Assembly: GCA_023488905.1 (NCBI GenBank)
Contig: JAMDCQ010000002.1
Location: 62,001 to 126,000, forward strand
DNA length: 64,000 bases
Reading direction: 5' to 3'
Source: Candidatus Bathyarchaeota archaeon
Lineage (GTDB): Archaea > Thermoproteota > Bathyarchaeia > Bathyarchaeales > Bathycorpusculaceae
Below are positions 61,543-64,000 of this stretch, in pieces. The notes beneath the pieces were generated by a model. It searched no databases and was not told where the DNA came from. It worked only from the letters and a program-made list of their open reading frames with translations. How positions within the stretch are numbered: position 1 is the stretch's first letter; each line of letters opens with the position of its first letter. Position numbers and translations under genes: made by a program.

Positions 61543-62907
61543 TTAGAGTCTTTTTATATAGCGGTTGACTTCCCACTCAGTGACTTGTGTTCGGTAGAGG
61601 TCCCATTCGTGGCGTTTCTCTTTAAGGAAGTTATCGAATGTAACTGGACCAAGGGTTTCACGCATCAAGTCGCTGCTTTCGAGTTCGTCGAGTGCTTCTT
61701 TGAGGTTCTCTGGTAATGAGACGATTCCGCGTTGTTTGCGTTCTTCATAGCTCATGTGGTAGACGTTTAGTTCAACTGCATCGCCAGGGTCAATTTTGTT
61801 CTTTATGCCGTCGAGACCTGTAGAGAGGAGCACTGCGAATTGTAGGTATGGGTTTCCTGCGCCGTCTGGGCAGCGGATTTCCATTCTTGCAGCACTCTTT
61901 CGTCCGCCGAAGTTGGGAACACGGATGAGGGGGCTGCGGTTTTTATGTGCCCATGCAAGGTAGACTGGGGCTTCGTATCCGGGTACGAGGCGTTTGTAGC
62001 TGTTGGGCCAACTGTTTAGGACTGCCGCCATTTTGCGTCCGTGCGCTAGTTGTCCTCCGATGTAGTTGCGTGCGAGTTCTGAGAGGTAGCCGTTTTTGGC
62101 GTCGTCGGCGTAGAAGAGGTTCTGTGTCATTTCTTTGTTCCAGAGACTCTGGTGAGTGTGCATGCCGCTTCCGTTTATGCCCTGGAAGGGTTTAGGCATG
62201 TAAGTGGTGACATAGCCGTTGCGTGCTGCGACGACTTTGCCGCACATCTTCATAGTTATGGCGCGGTCAGCAGTTTCAAGCGCTTCACCGTATTTGAAGT
62301 CAATTTCGTTCTGTCCCAACGCGACTTCGTGATGGCTGATTTCGATGTCTATACCGAATGCCTCGGCTGTGTCCGCAATTTCACGGCGGAGGTCGTCGGT
62401 CAAGTCGCCTGGATGGAAGTCAAAGTAACCTGCCAAGTCTATGGGGGTTGGTAAGCCGCCGTTTTCGCTTTCTTTAACGATGAAGAATTCCAGTTCAGGG
62501 GCGCATATGAATGTGTAGCCTGCTTTTGTTGCTTTCTCAATCGCTCGCTCAAGGATGTATCGGGGGTCGCCTTCAAAGCGCTGGTTTTGTGGTGTGTAGA
62601 CGTCGCAGATTAGTCTGGCGGAGGATTTCTCTTTTGGTCTCCATGGCAAAACTGCGAAGGTGGTTGGGTCAGGGTAGAGGACCATGTCTGATTCTTCGAT
62701 GGGTCTGTAACCTGTGATTGAGGAGCCGTCAAAAGATTGGCCGTTTTCGAATATGCTTTCTATGTTTTTTGCGCTTACGGCTAAGTTTTTGAGGAAGCCG
62801 TTTATGTCAGTGAACTGTAGTCTGACGAATTTTATGTCTTGTTCTTGGACTTTTTGGACTACTTTAGTTACTTGTTCTTTCCATGCCGCATTTTTAAAAT
62901 TCTTCAT
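61543..62907 (-). CDS. glnA: Glutamine synthetase, type I-alpha
   Basis: Makes glutamine from glutamate, ammonia and ATP. The 454-residue protein has VRLQFTDINGFLKNLAVS, FDGSSITGYRPIEESDM (the conserved loop), ICAPELEFFIV and NGSGMHTHQSLWNKE for metal and substrate binding, and NRSPLIRVPNFGGRKSAARM. The Tyr of the adenylylation site (NLYxLPPE) is not present, which fits the archaeal type I-alpha, so control is not by adenylylation. ATG at 62907, with a TATA box and inverted repeat upstream (62977-63012). Confidence 0.96.
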   Translation of the reverse strand: MKNFKNAAWKEQVTKVVQKVQEQDIKFVRLQFTDINGFLKNLAVSAKNIESIFENGQSFDGSSITGYRPIEESDMVLYPDPTTFAVLPWRPKEKSSARLICDVYTPQNQRFEGDPRYILERAIEKATKAGYTFICAPELEFFIVKESENGGLPTPIDLAGYFDFHPGDLTDDLRREIADTAEAFGIDIEISHHEVALGQNEIDFKYGEALETADRAITMKMCGKVVAARNGYVTTYMPKPFQGINGSGMHTHQSLWNKEMTQNLFYADDAKNGYLSELARNYIGGQLAHGRKMAAVLNSWPNSYKRLVPGYEAPVYLAWAHKNRSPLIRVPNFGGRKSAARMEIRCPDGAGNPYLQFAVLLSTGLDGIKNKIDPGDAVELNVYHMSYEERKQRGIVSLPENLKEALDELESSDLMRETLGPVTFDNFLKEKRHEWDLYRTQVTEWEVNRYIKRL

Positions 62908-62976
62908 TTTTACAATACTCCTTGTGACTGTTTGGCTTGCTCTCCATATGTTATGGAATTCACATTAAACGTAAAC

Positions 62977-63012
62977 ATATATAAGTTTATCGCTCAAACA
63001 GTATCGATAAAC
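62977..63012 (-). promoter_or_regulatory. glnA promoter with inverted repeat
   Basis: On the minus strand GTTTATCG (63012-63005) and CGATAAAC (62992-62985) form a perfect 8-bp inverted repeat, 12 bp apart. The second arm directly abuts the TATA box CTTATATAT (62985-62977). The layout suits a repressor or activator of nitrogen control; it is not the GGAA-N-TTCC type of NrpR. Confidence 0.55.
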
Positions 63013-63126
63013 GTTCAATAACACACTGAATAATTGAAATAATGTGCTGCCAACAAAAGGAGCTATGCGCCCTAAAAACTACCCTGAAAACAACCCCAAA
63101 CTAGTCAAATAACCAAAAAAACCCAA

Positions 63127-63603
63127 TTATCGCTCCCTACGCAAGAAATCCCCAACATCAGACACATTCCGCACTGCAATTTCATCCATAGCCCCCTTAT
63201 CGCGCAGGTTTCCAACAATTCTGCCAAAACCTAAACATTCGCCAAATTCATTTAACACTAAAACATGCGTATTCTTCTTACCTGAGCCAAAAACCCGCAA
63301 AACACTTTTGGCAAGAATCGGTCTGCCACAGATAAAGAGCCACGCCGCCTTGCTCCCTACGACGATTCGGGCTGCATCTTTTTTAGCGATTATCGAGAGC
63401 AAGTTGAAGCTTGGGAAAAACTTGCCTTCCTTAGCTTTACCCAAAAAAACTCCCGCGTAAAAGAAGTCGCTACGCACCATCAGGGGCTTTAAAGCTGCGT
63501 TGACAAGGTAGAAGCGCCCGTTCTTTTCCACAGTTAATTCGGGGTTTAGGGCGATGTCGATGCCAAATTGAGCGACAAAGTTGGTTACCGCTCTTGCCTT
63601 CAT
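63127..63603 (-). CDS. Nip7-like PUA-domain protein
   Basis: A 158-residue protein that resembles archaeal/eukaryotic NIP7 and UPF0113: an N-terminal pre-PUA part (VTNFVAQFGIDIALNPELTV, KPLMVRSDFFYAGVFLGKAK) and a C-terminal PUA domain (WLFICGRPILAKSVLRVFGS, THVLVLNEFGECLGFGRIV). NIP7 helps 60S subunit maturation in eukaryotes by binding precursor rRNA; the archaeal role is probably similar. I start it at the ATG at 63603, which overlaps the stop of the upstream methyltransferase gene by 4 bp (ATGA), so the two are in one operon. Confidence 0.85.
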   Translation of the reverse strand: MKARAVTNFVAQFGIDIALNPELTVEKNGRFYLVNAALKPLMVRSDFFYAGVFLGKAKEGKFFPSFNLLSIIAKKDAARIVVGSKAAWLFICGRPILAKSVLRVFGSGKKNTHVLVLNEFGECLGFGRIVGNLRDKGAMDEIAVRNVSDVGDFLRRER

Positions 63604-64000
63604 TGCGTTTTGCTCCGTTTTAGTTTGCAAACAAAGAAGCCCTGTGTTTCTCCAGGCCAGATACGTTTACAGCGTGCAACTGACGAATCCAGCTGTTTTC
63701 CAAACACGTTTGTTAAGCCGCTATTACCGTAGCAGTCGATTTCTTGGATTTCGACGTTTAGTTGCTTTATTGCCCAATCCATGTTTAATTCGTCTTCTTC
63801 AGGTTCAAGTGAACAAGTAGAGTAAACAAGTTCTCCGTGATCACTGAGGCACTCTACAGCTTTGGTCAGAATTTCTCTTTGTGCGGCGGCGTTACGTTCG
63901 ATGTCTTTTTGGGTTCGGTTTTTGAACCAATCCCTATCTGCTGCGTAGTTACCCGAGCAGGGTGCATCAACCAGAACGCGATCAAATTTTATGCCCAGCG
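63600..64000 (-). CDS. RsmB/NOP2-type rRNA/tRNA cytosine-C5 methyltransferase (partial)
   Basis: The 3' part of a gene that continues beyond the window end (about 133 codons seen). It contains FDRVLVDAPCSGNYAADRDW (motif IV with its Cys) and GELVYSTCSLEPEEDELN (motif VI with the catalytic Cys), the two-cysteine signature of m5C methyltransferases of the NOL1/NOP2/Sun family. The 5' end lies past 64000. The overlap with the nip7-like gene suggests both act on RNA. Confidence 0.92.
   Translation of the reverse strand, partial: LGIKFDRVLVDAPCSGNYAADRDWFKNRTQKDIERNAAAQREILTKAVECLSDHGELVYSTCSLEPEEDELNMDWAIKQLNVEIQEIDCYGNSGLTNVFGKQLDSSVARCKRIWPGETQGFFVCKLKRSKTQ

Noticed and set aside
1-64000. CRISPR arrays, insertion sequences with transposase, rRNA genes or an origin
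   Set aside because: I looked for regularly spaced repeats, transposase motifs, rRNA signatures and origin boxes next to cdc6 and saw none in the window.

Overview
The window reads as a chromosomal segment of an uncultured anaerobic TACK archaeon, most likely a member of Bathyarchaeia. Archaeal markers include Hjc resolvase, TiaS, archaeal-type alanyl-tRNA synthetase, TrmI, a Nip7-like PUA protein and the eukaryote-like ribosomal protein eL38, which is patchy in archaea and typical of TACK lineages. Many genes start with TTG and have clear Shine-Dalgarno motifs, TATA boxes are visible, and PadR regulators, small zinc-ribbon proteins and PKD/TM surface proteins are frequent. Rubrerythrin and a benzoyl-CoA-reductase/2-hydroxyacyl-CoA-dehydratase type operon point to an anaerobe. 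The taxonomy is inference; there is no rRNA in the window.

Layout. 0-5.2 kb: yjbQ, hjc and a PD-(D/E)XK nuclease, separated by long gene-poor spacers that carry five copies of a 24-29 bp repeat, plus a decayed ABC transporter gene. 5.2-12.4 kb: trmI, a B12/radical-SAM enzyme, rubrerythrin, a small HExxH protein, a CBS protein and pyrG. 12.5-21.3 kb: three stand-alone Lrp-type RAM-domain proteins, a flippase-like protein, tiaS and alaS. 21.7-24.6 kb: a heat-shock operon (unknown gene-grpE-dnaK) without dnaJ beside it. 25-31.3 kb: eL38, an unusual kinase fusion, divergent padR genes around palindromic operators, and tRNA-Val. 31.6-41.5 kb: PKD and papain-like surface proteins, a HhH-glycosylase/nuclease fusion beside HExxH and JAMM metalloproteins, tRNA-Ser, and an ArsR-ferredoxin operon. 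41.5-49.7 kb: a candidate structured RNA, a macB-lolD-htrA operon, a winged-helix gene without a standard start codon, a YyaL-type thioredoxin-domain protein and a frameshifted acetyltransferase. 50-56.7 kb: a six-gene redox operon. 56.9-64 kb: surface proteins, hisS, glnA, nip7-like and the 3' end of an RsmB/NOP2-type methyltransferase that runs off the window.

The most interesting material is the redox operon at 51.7-56.7 kb (CcdA-like and NapH-like membrane proteins, one catalytic BCR/HAD-type subunit, two different BadF ATPases and a ferredoxin) and several families of intergenic repeats. These repeats are: a 42-bp element coupled to a TATA-like box and GGCAGAGCAACA; a roughly 100-bp element with a perfect GTTGTTGTTG stem; a roughly 200-bp element with a conserved hairpin; and the 5-copy motif ending in GTATAC. 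Two probable genes lack any ATG/GTG/TTG start. All functional statements are from reading motifs by eye; no database search was run.
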